Source: Actinomycetota bacterium
Lineage (GTDB): Bacteria > Actinomycetota > Actinomycetes > Nanopelagicales > Nanopelagicaceae
Direction of reading: 5' to 3'
Assembly (NCBI GenBank): GCA_009698295.1
Contig: WLQO01000010.1
Location: 1 to 17,823 of the forward strand
DNA length: 17,823 bases
Position numbers and translations under genes: made by a program. Within the stretch, counting starts at the first letter, position 1, and each line of letters starts with the position of its first letter. Below the pieces are notes generated by a model. That model was given only the letters and a program-made list of their open reading frames with translations. It did no database searches and was not told where the DNA came from. Below, piece by piece: positions 6,219-13,554 of this stretch.

Positions 6219-8372
6219 GTGACTATGCAACGCGCCCAAAAGAACCGTAAACCATATGCCATCGCGATGTTGGTGGTGATCGTCTGGTTCATGATCACCG
6301 GAATTTTTGGTCCGTTATTCGGAAAGTTGTCATCAGTTCAAGAGAACAATAACTCTTCATTTTTACCCAAGGGGGCAGAAGCAACACTGGCTGCCGATGA
6401 GATTAAGAAATTCTCGGCACAAGACACTTTTAATTTCCCAGCGCTTGTACTTTTTGAGGGAAGTTCTACACCAGCAACTTTCTCCGCTATCAACGAGCAC
6501 GTTGCGAAAGTTGGCAATTTAACTCTCTCTGGAACTTCTGCAAAGATTTCAGATTATTTAGCGCCCGGCCAAGTGATATCGGTATTCCCATCGCAAGATG
6601 GCAAGGCGCTGTTGGCCAATATCCCACTTGATGGAAATTCGATTGCCAAAGTTCTGCCTAACGATAAACCAGTTCTACCCGCAATTATTGAAGCTCTGCG
6701 AACTGATATCGCACCGATTGCAAAAGCAAATGGATTTCAACCATATGTAACAGGTCCAGGTGGACTTCTGGGTGATCTCTTTGGCGCATTCGGAACTCTA
6801 GATTCCTCCCTACTTCTCACCACTCTTGGTGTCGTGGCAATCATTCTGATTGTCGTGTATCGATCACCAGTACTTTGGATAATTCCTCTTCTATCGTCTC
6901 TCTTTGCGCTCTCGACCGCCGGCGGAATTGTCTATCTGCTGGCAAAGAACAACATCATCGATGTTGATGGGCAATCACAGGGCATTCTCTCGGTATTAGT
7001 AATCGGAGCAGCAACAGATTATGCGCTCTTGCTTATTGCTCGATATCGCGAAGAGTTGCATTTCACCGATAATAGATTCGAGGCGATGCGCGCGGCTTAT
7101 AAAGGCGTGTGGGAACCAATTTTGGCTTCGGGATCAACGGTTGCGATCTCGCTACTAATTTTGCTCTTTAGCCAATTAACAAACACGGCAGGGCTTGGTC
7201 CAATTGGAGCCATCGGCATAGCTTGTTCAATGATTACGATCCTTACTTTGCTACCAGCGCTACTTTTGATCTTTGGTCGTTGGATTTTCTGGCCGCGAAT
7301 TCCAAAAAATGACGGCGATGATCATGTTATGACTGGAACTTGGTCAAAGATCGCTAACTCAATTGGTCGTAATCCACGTAAGGCTTGGATCATTACTGGC
7401 GTAATTTTGCTGGGATTTGCAGCCACCTCAACAACGCTTAAGGCAGATGGTATTGGCACAGTCGATACCTTTACTGGAAATCCAGAATCAGTCGTTGGTC
7501 AGAAGTTACTTGTCACGCACTTTCCGGGGGGAGAAGGTGACCCAACACAGATCGTTATCGATGTTAATAAATTAGCAGCCGTAACCGCCGCAGTTAAATC
7601 TGCACCTGGTGTAACCGATGTAGTTCCGATGCTTGATGGCATGGTAATTCCCGGCCAACCAACACCTGCCATGAAAGTTGTAAATGGTCGAGCAATTCTC
7701 AATATCACTTTAGATAAAGCGCCAGATAGCGTGGAAGCTGGAAATGACATACCAAAAATTCGTGAAGTCGCGCATGCTGCAGATCCCACATCGTTAGTCG
7801 GTGGCACAAGTGCGGTTTATTACGACGTTCGCTCCGCAAATAACCGCGATAACAAGACCATTATTCCGATCATCCTCTTGGTGATCACAATAATTCTTGG
7901 TTTATTACTACGCAGCGTGGTCAGTGCCATTGTCTTGCTCGGCACCGTAGTTCTAAGCTACTTCGCCACCTTGGGCGTTTGCGCATTGGTCTTTAACCAT
8001 ATCTTTGGCTTTGCGGGAGGAGATAATTCCTTCCCACTATTCGCCTTTATCTTCCTTGTAGCACTCGGTATTGACTACAACATCTTCTTGATGACGCGAG
8101 TGCGCGAAGAAAGCGGAAAGATTGGAACTCGTGCTGGCGTAATTAAAGGCGTAACAGTTACTGGCGCAGTAATTACTTCAGCGGGCATAGTCCTTGCAGC
8201 AACCTTCGCGGTCTTGGGCCTTTTGCCGCTGGTTCCACTTGCCGAGCTTGGTTTCGCGGTTGGATTTGGTGTTTTGCTAGACACCATCATCGTTCGGTCA
8301 ATCTTGGTTCCAGCTTTAGTTCACGAGATTGGGCCAAAGATCTGGTGGCCATCTAAATTGCAAAATAAGTAA
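6219..8372 (+). CDS. MMPL/RND-family membrane transporter
   Basis: This is a large inner-membrane transporter of the MMPL branch of the RND superfamily, usually exporting lipids or hydrophobic compounds using the proton gradient. Numbered from the ATG at 6225 it has 715 residues. One helix at about 10-30 is followed by a periplasmic domain (about 35-190), five helices between about 195 and 352, a second helix and external domain (about 385-540), and five final helices. The proton-relay region is GAATDYALLLIARYREE (D265), mirrored by ALGIDYNIFLMTRVREE (D617), the duplicated MMPL signature. I prefer the GTG at 6219, because GAAAGG (6203-6208) is 10 nt away; ATG 6225 is the alternative, while an upstream ATG at 6102 would overlap lipB and lacks family similarity. 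An FAD oxidoreductase follows after 33 bp. Substrate unknown. Confidence 0.92.
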   Translation: MTMQRAQKNRKPYAIAMLVVIVWFMITGIFGPLFGKLSSVQENNNSSFLPKGAEATLAADEIKKFSAQDTFNFPALVLFEGSSTPATFSAINEHVAKVGNLTLSGTSAKISDYLAPGQVISVFPSQDGKALLANIPLDGNSIAKVLPNDKPVLPAIIEALRTDIAPIAKANGFQPYVTGPGGLLGDLFGAFGTLDSSLLLTTLGVVAIILIVVYRSPVLWIIPLLSSLFALSTAGGIVYLLAKNNIIDVDGQSQGILSVLVIGAATDYALLLIARYREELHFTDNRFEAMRAAYKGVWEPILASGSTVAISLLILLFSQLTNTAGLGPIGAIGIACSMITILTLLPALLLIFGRWIFWPRIPKNDGDDHVMTGTWSKIANSIGRNPRKAWIITGVILLGFAATSTTLKADGIGTVDTFTGNPESVVGQKLLVTHFPGGEGDPTQIVIDVNKLAAVTAAVKSAPGVTDVVPMLDGMVIPGQPTPAMKVVNGRAILNITLDKAPDSVEAGNDIPKIREVAHAADPTSLVGGTSAVYYDVRSANNRDNKTIIPIILLVITIILGLLLRSVVSAIVLLGTVVLSYFATLGVCALVFNHIFGFAGGDNSFPLFAFIFLVALGIDYNIFLMTRVREESGKIGTRAGVIKGVTVTGAVITSAGIVLAATFAVLGLLPLVPLAELGFAVGFGVLLDTIIVRSILVPALVHEIGPKIWWPSKLQNK

Positions 8373-8405
8373 GCTCATATTTTGAAATTTCTTGAAGCAA
8401 GTTAA

Positions 8406-9572
8406 ATGTATTTAGTAATCGGTGCTGGCCTTGCCGGGTTGAGCGCTGCGCTTACTCTGCAAGAAGCGGGCGTTGAAGTAACGCTGCTAGATTCATCTGA
8501 CCGTACAGGTGGAAGAGTGGCAAGCGATCTGATTGATGGATTCATCCTCGATCGTGGCTTCCAATTGATAAATATGAACTATCCCGAAATTAAACGTTGG
8601 GGGATAGGTAGTGAGTTAGATTTTCAAGTTGCGCCACGTTCAGTTCGTGTTTCTTATGGTTCAAAGTATGTAAATCTTGGAGATCCGCGAACCTCACCAT
8701 TGTCGATATTTTCGACAATATCTGGCTCGCTTCCTTCAAAGGTGGCTTTTTTAAGGTATTTGCTGACAAAGCCAGAACCGTCAGAAAGTGTTGAAGACCA
8801 TTTGCTTCGCAGTGGAACAAAAGATTTGTATAAAAAAGTCTTAAAACCATTCTTGCAAGGAGTATTTCTGGCTGATCCTTCACGAGTAAGTGCGGTCGTT
8901 GGCAGAGAAGTTATTGGCACCTTTATCGCTGGCAAATCTGGGATTCCAGCAAAGGGAGTCGGATCGTTAGCGGTTGCTTTGACAAAACGAGTAAAAAACT
9001 TGCAGTTAAATACGCGTGTAGAACAAATACAAGGAAGCGTTGTTGTTACAAGTAAAGGTAATATCGAAGCCGATAAAATTATCTTGGCCACCGATTTAAC
9101 TACTGCGGGACAATTACTTGGATCCTCTCAAGTTACGCCGCTTTTGAGCGCCACGACTTGGTACCACGCCACTGAAACAGCGCCTTCTACAACAGCTGAA
9201 TTGGTTATAGATTCTCAAGCACGCGGACCGGTGGTTAATTCAATTGTTATCTCAAATCTTTCAAAGGAATATGCACCGCCTGGTCAACATTTAATCTCAT
9301 CTACAACCATCGCTCACGCATCAGAATCAGAAGTTAGGCGACATCTAGCCTTGATGTGGGGCAGTTCTACGGAAAAATGGCGTTTCTTAGCTAAATATGA
9401 GATCCATTCAGCGTTGCCGCTCTTTGCCCCAGCAGCTGAAAGCGTTAAGGGTTCGCGCGTCAATGATGACATTTATTGCGCTGGCGATTATTTGACTGCG
9501 CCTTCACAAAATGGCGCATTACTTTCAGGACGTCTTGCGGCGCAAGAACTACTGCTCGACGAGGGCCTGTAA
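8406..9572 (+). CDS. FAD-dependent amine-oxidase/desaturase-like oxidoreductase
   Basis: A 388-residue flavoprotein of the NAD(P)-binding amine oxidase, phytoene desaturase and protoporphyrinogen oxidase group. The N-terminal dinucleotide-binding fold is GAGLAG (6-11), with an acidic end to the second strand (D29) and the TGGRV motif (34-38). The C-terminal FAD contact is CAGDYLTAPSQNGALLSGR at 358-376. The middle substrate domain is not diagnostic. It has no signal peptide or strong membrane helix. The gene lies 33 bp after the MMPL transporter on the same strand and likely shares its mRNA, which suggests oxidation of a lipid or isoprenoid handled by that transporter; this is inference. The Shine-Dalgarno is poor. 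Its last 24 bp overlap the converging epimerase gene. Fold is certain, reaction unknown. Confidence 0.88.
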   Translation: MYLVIGAGLAGLSAALTLQEAGVEVTLLDSSDRTGGRVASDLIDGFILDRGFQLINMNYPEIKRWGIGSELDFQVAPRSVRVSYGSKYVNLGDPRTSPLSIFSTISGSLPSKVAFLRYLLTKPEPSESVEDHLLRSGTKDLYKKVLKPFLQGVFLADPSRVSAVVGREVIGTFIAGKSGIPAKGVGSLAVALTKRVKNLQLNTRVEQIQGSVVVTSKGNIEADKIILATDLTTAGQLLGSSQVTPLLSATTWYHATETAPSTTAELVIDSQARGPVVNSIVISNLSKEYAPPGQHLISSTTIAHASESEVRRHLALMWGSSTEKWRFLAKYEIHSALPLFAPAAESVKGSRVNDDIYCAGDYLTAPSQNGALLSGRLAAQELLLDEGL

Positions 9573-10439
9573 AGCAGTTGAAATATGTGGGTAATCCCAT
9601 TTGAAACCCGCATCAGTTAAAGCGTTTGGCATTACCTTCTTTGATCCAAGAACTTCACTTGAAAAACCACCGAGTGCAATCTTTAGTGCGATCGCCGGTG
9701 CTGGAAAAAGTGCAGGTCGCTTCATGGCGCGCGCTAGCGCAGCAGTGAACTCTTGATTCGTAACTGGATTTGGCGAAGTTAAATTTACTGGCCCCGAAAC
9801 GTTCTTTTCTAAGGTAAAGACAATGGCGCGGATTACATCGTGCAAAGTTATCCAGGACCACCATTGCTTGCCTGAACCCAGTTTCCCGCCTAAGCCAAAT
9901 CTAAAGAGCGGCAACATACGACCAAGTGCGCCGCCTGTCGGATCCAGTACCAGGCCAGTGCGGAGTTTTACAGTACGCACATCACCCGCTAAATCTGCGG
10001 CACCTTCCCATTCGCGACAGACCGCGGCAAGAAAATCATTTCCAACAGAATCAGATTCAACAACTGCGCGATTTCCAGAATCTCCATACCAACCAATTGC
10101 GCTGGCTGAAATAAAAACCTGCGGTTTAACTTCGGCAACTGCGTTAGCGATTGCAGTAGTGCCTAGCAAGCGAGAATTTAAAATTTCAGATTTAAATCGT
10201 TTCGTCCATCGTTTATCACCAACGCCGACGCCGGCCAGATGTATTACCGCATCTACGCCACGAAGTGCCTCAATGTCCACATAACCAGTCTTTGGATCCC
10301 ACTGAATTTCATCGGGGGCAACTGTTGCGCGACGTACCAAACGTTGCACGGTATGTCCTTCAGATTTTAAATAGCCAACAAGTGCACTTCCGATCAAACC
10401 AGAAGTGCCAGTGATGGCAATTCTTTGAGCAACGGCCAT
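9549..10439 (-). CDS. TIGR01777-family NAD(P)-dependent epimerase-like protein
   Basis: This 296-residue extended short-chain dehydrogenase-like protein belongs to the YfcH/SDR39U1 group. The nucleotide-binding motif is TGTSGLIG at 10-17, HLAGVGVGDKRW (67-78) follows, and SASAIGWYGD at 111-120 carries the family's WYG signature. The C-terminal part (from about 247, with SSEVLGSKKVMPNAL) is the DUF1731-type tail. The catalytic role is unknown in most bacteria. It starts 5 bp beyond the dlaT stop and is probably the last cistron after lpd and dlaT. The homologous pair dlaT-epimerase is adjacent in M. tuberculosis (Rv2215-Rv2216, from memory). Its 3' end overlaps the converging oxidoreductase gene by 24 bp. 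Family sure, substrate unknown. Confidence 0.9.
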   Translation of the reverse strand: MAVAQRIAITGTSGLIGSALVGYLKSEGHTVQRLVRRATVAPDEIQWDPKTGYVDIEALRGVDAVIHLAGVGVGDKRWTKRFKSEILNSRLLGTTAIANAVAEVKPQVFISASAIGWYGDSGNRAVVESDSVGNDFLAAVCREWEGAADLAGDVRTVKLRTGLVLDPTGGALGRMLPLFRFGLGGKLGSGKQWWSWITLHDVIRAIVFTLEKNVSGPVNLTSPNPVTNQEFTAALARAMKRPALFPAPAIALKIALGGFSSEVLGSKKVMPNALTDAGFKWDYPHISTALQALVEQ

Positions 10440-10444
10440 ACGAG

Positions 10445-12103
10445 TTAGAGACCTAGATCTGATTCAAAAGCGCCGCCTTCGAGGCGCTCCTTCAAAGTTA
10501 CTAAGAATCTAGCGGCGTCAGCACCGTCCACGACACGATGATCGTAGGAAAGACCGAGATAAACCATTGAGCGAATTGCAATTGTTTCGCCACCATCTTC
10601 GCCTTTGACAACCATTGGACGTTTTACAACTGCGCCCAAACCAAGGATTGCAACCTGTGGTTGATTAATGATTGGAGTATCAAAGAGCGCACCGCGGCTT
10701 CCAGTGTTTGTAAGAGTAAAAGTTCCTCCGCCTAATTCATCTGGAGTCACCTTATTGTCACGAGTACGTGCGGCTAGGTCGGCGATCTTGCGAGCGATTC
10801 CGCCCATATTTAAATCACCGGCGCTATGGATCACTGGGACCAAGAGTCCGCGTTCGGTATCAACAGCGATACCTAAATGCTCTGCTCCGTGATAAATAAT
10901 TTGGTCACCTTCGACAGATGAGTTAAGCACTGGGTGCTGTTTCAGCGCTTCGCAAACAGCGACTGCAAAGAATGGCAAGAAGGAAAGCTTGACACCTTCG
11001 CGAGCTTCAAAAGTCGCCTTGGAGCGATCGCGCAAACGAGCAATCTTTGTAACATCAACTTCGATCACTGTTGTTAGCTGGGCGCTAACTTGTAGTGATT
11101 CGACCATGCGAGCGGCGATAACTTTACGAAGTCGTGACATCGTCACTGTTGTTCCGCGAAGTGGAGATACAGCAACAATTGAATTGGTGCGCTGCGCCGC
11201 TGGGGCGGAAACTGGAGCCGAAACAGAAGCAGCCGGTGCAGATTTAGGCGCTGCTGCCTGAACATCTTCTTTACGAATTCTGCCGCCGACACCAGTGCCA
11301 GAAACGCTGGCGAGATTTACACCAAGTTCGGTGGCAAGCTTGCGAACAATCGGAGTTACATAAGCATCAAGTGGTTGAGTCACTGAAACGGCAGCAACTA
11401 CTGGTGCTGCAACTACTGGTGCAGCAACTACTGGTGCAGCAACTACTGGTGCAGCAACTACAGGCGCAGGTGTGATCGGTGCTGCAACTACAGGTGCTGG
11501 TGTGATCGGTGCTGATGGAACAGATGTAGCTCCAGATCCGCCAATAACAGCAAGGCGCGCTCCGACCGGAACAGTTGTATCTACTGGAACATCGATTGAA
11601 ATAATTGTTCCGGCTACAGGTGAAGGAATTTCGGTATCAACTTTATCTGTAGAAACTTCGAGTAACGCTTCATCAACTGCAACGCTATCTCCAACGCCCT
11701 TTAACCAACGCGTCACAGTTCCTTCGCTTACGCTCTCACCAAGTGCGGGCATCGTAATAATTGTTCCGGCACCGCTAGCAGCAGGTGCAGCAGGTGGAGG
11801 AGTTACTGGCGCAGGCGCTGCAGCAACAGGAGGAGGTGTCACGGGTGCGGCTGCAACGGGTGTTGCACCATCTGCAATGATCGCAAGTTCGGCACCGACT
11901 GGAACTGTCTGATCTATTCCGACAACAATCTTTTGCAACGTTCCGGCTACAGGTGAAGGAATTTCGGTATCGACTTTATCGGTTGATACTTCAAGGAGCG
12001 GCTCATCCATTGCGACATGATCGCCTTCGGACTTGAGCCATCGTGTGACTGTTCCTTCGCTGACACTTTCACCAAGTGCTGGCATCGTTACTGAGAAAGT
12101 CAT
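10445..12103 (-). CDS. dlaT: 2-oxo acid dehydrogenase E2, dihydrolipoyl acyltransferase (dlaT/sucB type)
   Basis: The E2 core of a 2-oxo acid dehydrogenase complex, moving acyl groups from E1 to coenzyme A by swinging lipoyl arms. The 552 residues hold lipoyl domain 1 (about 2-78, lysine K43 in TDKVD), a Pro/Ala linker, lipoyl domain 2 (about 113-188, K154), a repetitive AAPVV linker (about 198-240), an E1/E3-binding domain (about 248-283) and the catalytic domain (about 310-552) with SYDHRVVDGADA (H522, D526). It follows lpd by 19 bp. Annotation often reads sucB, but in Mycobacterium the equivalent DlaT serves pyruvate dehydrogenase with AceE, and actinobacterial 2-oxoglutarate dehydrogenase carries its own E2-like domain; pyruvate dehydrogenase is therefore more likely. 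No E1 gene is in the window. Family certain; partner E1 inferred. Confidence 0.96.
   Translation of the reverse strand: MTFSVTMPALGESVSEGTVTRWLKSEGDHVAMDEPLLEVSTDKVDTEIPSPVAGTLQKIVVGIDQTVPVGAELAIIADGATPVAAAPVTPPPVAAAPAPVTPPPAAPAASGAGTIITMPALGESVSEGTVTRWLKGVGDSVAVDEALLEVSTDKVDTEIPSPVAGTIISIDVPVDTTVPVGARLAVIGGSGATSVPSAPITPAPVVAAPITPAPVVAAPVVAAPVVAAPVVAAPVVAAVSVTQPLDAYVTPIVRKLATELGVNLASVSGTGVGGRIRKEDVQAAAPKSAPAASVSAPVSAPAAQRTNSIVAVSPLRGTTVTMSRLRKVIAARMVESLQVSAQLTTVIEVDVTKIARLRDRSKATFEAREGVKLSFLPFFAVAVCEALKQHPVLNSSVEGDQIIYHGAEHLGIAVDTERGLLVPVIHSAGDLNMGGIARKIADLAARTRDNKVTPDELGGGTFTLTNTGSRGALFDTPIINQPQVAILGLGAVVKRPMVVKGEDGGETIAIRSMVYLGLSYDHRVVDGADAARFLVTLKERLEGGAFESDLGL
11391..11510. repeat. 15-bp tandem repeat coding the AAPVV linker of the E2
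   Basis: Eight consecutive 15-bp units run through this stretch. Units at 11391, 11421 and 11436 are identical (GCAGCAACTACTGGT), and those at 11406 and 11451 differ by one or two bases. The remaining units alternate GTGTGATCGGT and CAACTACAGGT versions, forming a 30-bp higher-order repeat. They encode the flexible Pro/Ala/Val linker between lipoyl domain 2 and the E1/E3-binding domain. Such arrays can change copy number by slippage while staying in frame. Confidence 0.9.
11607..11971. repeat. Exact 32-bp direct repeat in the two lipoyl-domain coding segments
   Basis: Positions 11607-11638 and 11940-11971 are identical over 32 bp (beginning GTTCCGGCTACAGGTGAAGG). Each encodes the end of the lipoyl hairpin, including DTEIPSPVAGT. 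The identity includes synonymous positions, which suggests recent duplication or gene conversion between the two lipoyl domains. Confidence 0.85.
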
Positions 12104-12122
12104 AGCTTGTCCTTTTCCTTAA

Positions 12123-13490
12123 TTAACCGTGAGCGTGTAATGGTTTGCCGGCAAGTGCCATGTGAGCCTCGCCCATTGCTTCTGACAGCGTTGGGTGAGC
12201 ATGGATAAGGGGAGCGACATCATCAGCTGACGCTTCCCAGTTAAAGATTAGTTGTGCTTCTGCAAGAAGTTCGCCGACGCGCGCACCGACCATGTGAATA
12301 CCAAGTACAGGTCCACCTTTTTGTGAAACTAGTTTGATAGATCCAGCAGTACGCAAAATTTGCGCCTTACCGTTTCCGGCTAAATCGTAATTCAGTTCGA
12401 CAACATCGTGGCCACGTTCTTTCGCTTGCGCAGTTGTGAGGCCAACTGATGCAACTTCAGGCTCCGAATAAGTCACGCGCGGAACGCCATCGTAATTAAT
12501 CGGAGGTGGGTTCAGTCCGGCAATCTCTTCAGCTACCAGAATCCCTTCGCCAAATCCGACATGCGCCAATTGCAGCGTTGGGATTAGATCGCCGACTGCC
12601 CAGATGCCAGGAACATTGGTGCGGCATTTGTTATCGACCAAGATATAACCGCGATCCATTGTTATGCCCTGCTCTTCATATCCGAGATTCGCCGATACCG
12701 GTCCGCGTCCAACAGCGACTAGCAGAACTTCAGCGCTAAATGTCTTGCCATCTTCTAAGGTGACGGTTACGCCATCTGCGGTTACGGTGTGAGATTTAAA
12801 ACGAACGCCAAGCTCAAAGTTAATCCCGCGTTTACGATAAGCGCGTTCTAGTTGCTTGCTAGATGATTCATCTTCCAGTGCGACTAGATGTGGCAAACCT
12901 TCAATTATTGTTACATCAGCGCCAAAAGATTTCCAAACAGATGCAAATTCACATCCGATAACCCCACCACCTAGAACAATTACGCTCTTAGGTACATATT
13001 CGAGTTTCATCGCGTGATCTGAAGTGATGACGCGCTTGCCGTCAATATCCAAACCAGGAAGCGTCTTTGCATAAGAACCTGTAGCCAGGACAACATTTTT
13101 CCCGGTGTACTTCGTCCCATTTACTTCCACAGTGTCCTTGGCCACGAGTTTTCCGTGTCCTTCGATATAAGTAATGTTTCTCGACTTCACCAGGCCTTGT
13201 AAACCTTTATGGAGTTTGGTGATGACGCCATCTTTATAGGAATTAACGCCGGTCATATCGATTGAGTTGAATGTGGCGTTGATACCAAAGTGGCTAGCCT
13301 CACGAGCGCCATCTGCAATTTCACCGGCGTGCAGGAGCGCCTTAGTCGGAATACATCCACGGTGCAGACAGGTACCGCCGAGTTTATCTGCTTCGATTAA
13401 AGCAACGCTTAAACCAAGTTGAGCTCCACGTAGCGCTGCCGCATAACCGCCGCTTCCGCCACCTAAAATTACGAGATCAAAATTGGACAC
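12123..13490 (-). CDS. lpdA: Dihydrolipoyl dehydrogenase (E3)
   Basis: E3 reoxidises dihydrolipoyl arms of 2-oxo acid dehydrogenases (and of the glycine cleavage H protein) with FAD, passing electrons to NAD+. The 455 residues contain the FAD motif GGGSGG (10-15), the redox-active disulfide GGTCLHRGCIPTK (C41, C46), the NAD-binding GGGVIGCEFA region (about 174-183), the second FAD motif WAVGD, and the C-terminal active site HAHPTLSEAMGEAH (H432, E437). The start is GTG at 13490 with AAGGAG at 13505-13500, 9 nt upstream. Order pepA-lpd-dlaT-epimerase is on one strand; lpd lies 64 bp from pepA and may have its own promoter there. Identification is certain. Confidence 0.97.
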   Translation of the reverse strand: MSNFDLVILGGGSGGYAAALRGAQLGLSVALIEADKLGGTCLHRGCIPTKALLHAGEIADGAREASHFGINATFNSIDMTGVNSYKDGVITKLHKGLQGLVKSRNITYIEGHGKLVAKDTVEVNGTKYTGKNVVLATGSYAKTLPGLDIDGKRVITSDHAMKLEYVPKSVIVLGGGVIGCEFASVWKSFGADVTIIEGLPHLVALEDESSSKQLERAYRKRGINFELGVRFKSHTVTADGVTVTLEDGKTFSAEVLLVAVGRGPVSANLGYEEQGITMDRGYILVDNKCRTNVPGIWAVGDLIPTLQLAHVGFGEGILVAEEIAGLNPPPINYDGVPRVTYSEPEVASVGLTTAQAKERGHDVVELNYDLAGNGKAQILRTAGSIKLVSQKGGPVLGIHMVGARVGELLAEAQLIFNWEASADDVAPLIHAHPTLSEAMGEAHMALAGKPLHAHG

Positions 13491-13526
13491 CTGTGCGCGC
13501 TCCTTCGTGAACTTAACTACCGATCG

Positions 13527-13550
13527 AGCCTATCTTGCCAGTTTTAGGCT
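13527..13550. promoter_or_regulatory. Inverted TAGGCT pair in the pepA-lpd gap
   Basis: In the 64-bp gap, AGCCTA at 13527-13532 and TAGGCT at 13545-13550 form a 6-bp inverted repeat with a 12-nt spacer. This is the same outward-facing hexamer arrangement as between lipB and the MMPL gene. The minus-strand hexamer (13532-13527) would start an lpd transcript near 13520, leaving a short leader with the AAGGAG site. The plus-strand copy would run antisense into the pepA 3' end. No good -35 is seen; the repeat could instead be a weak hairpin. Confidence 0.35.
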
Positions 13551-13554
13551 GCGA

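Noticed and set aside
11391..11510. Repeat array considered as CRISPR-like
   Set aside because: The units are contiguous without spacers and in frame with a coding linker.
11472..11912. 146-residue plus-strand frame opposite the E2 gene, rich in Gly/Ala/Thr
   Set aside because: Its repetitive composition is the mirror of the Pro/Ala linkers and lipoyl domains of dlaT; no start signal.
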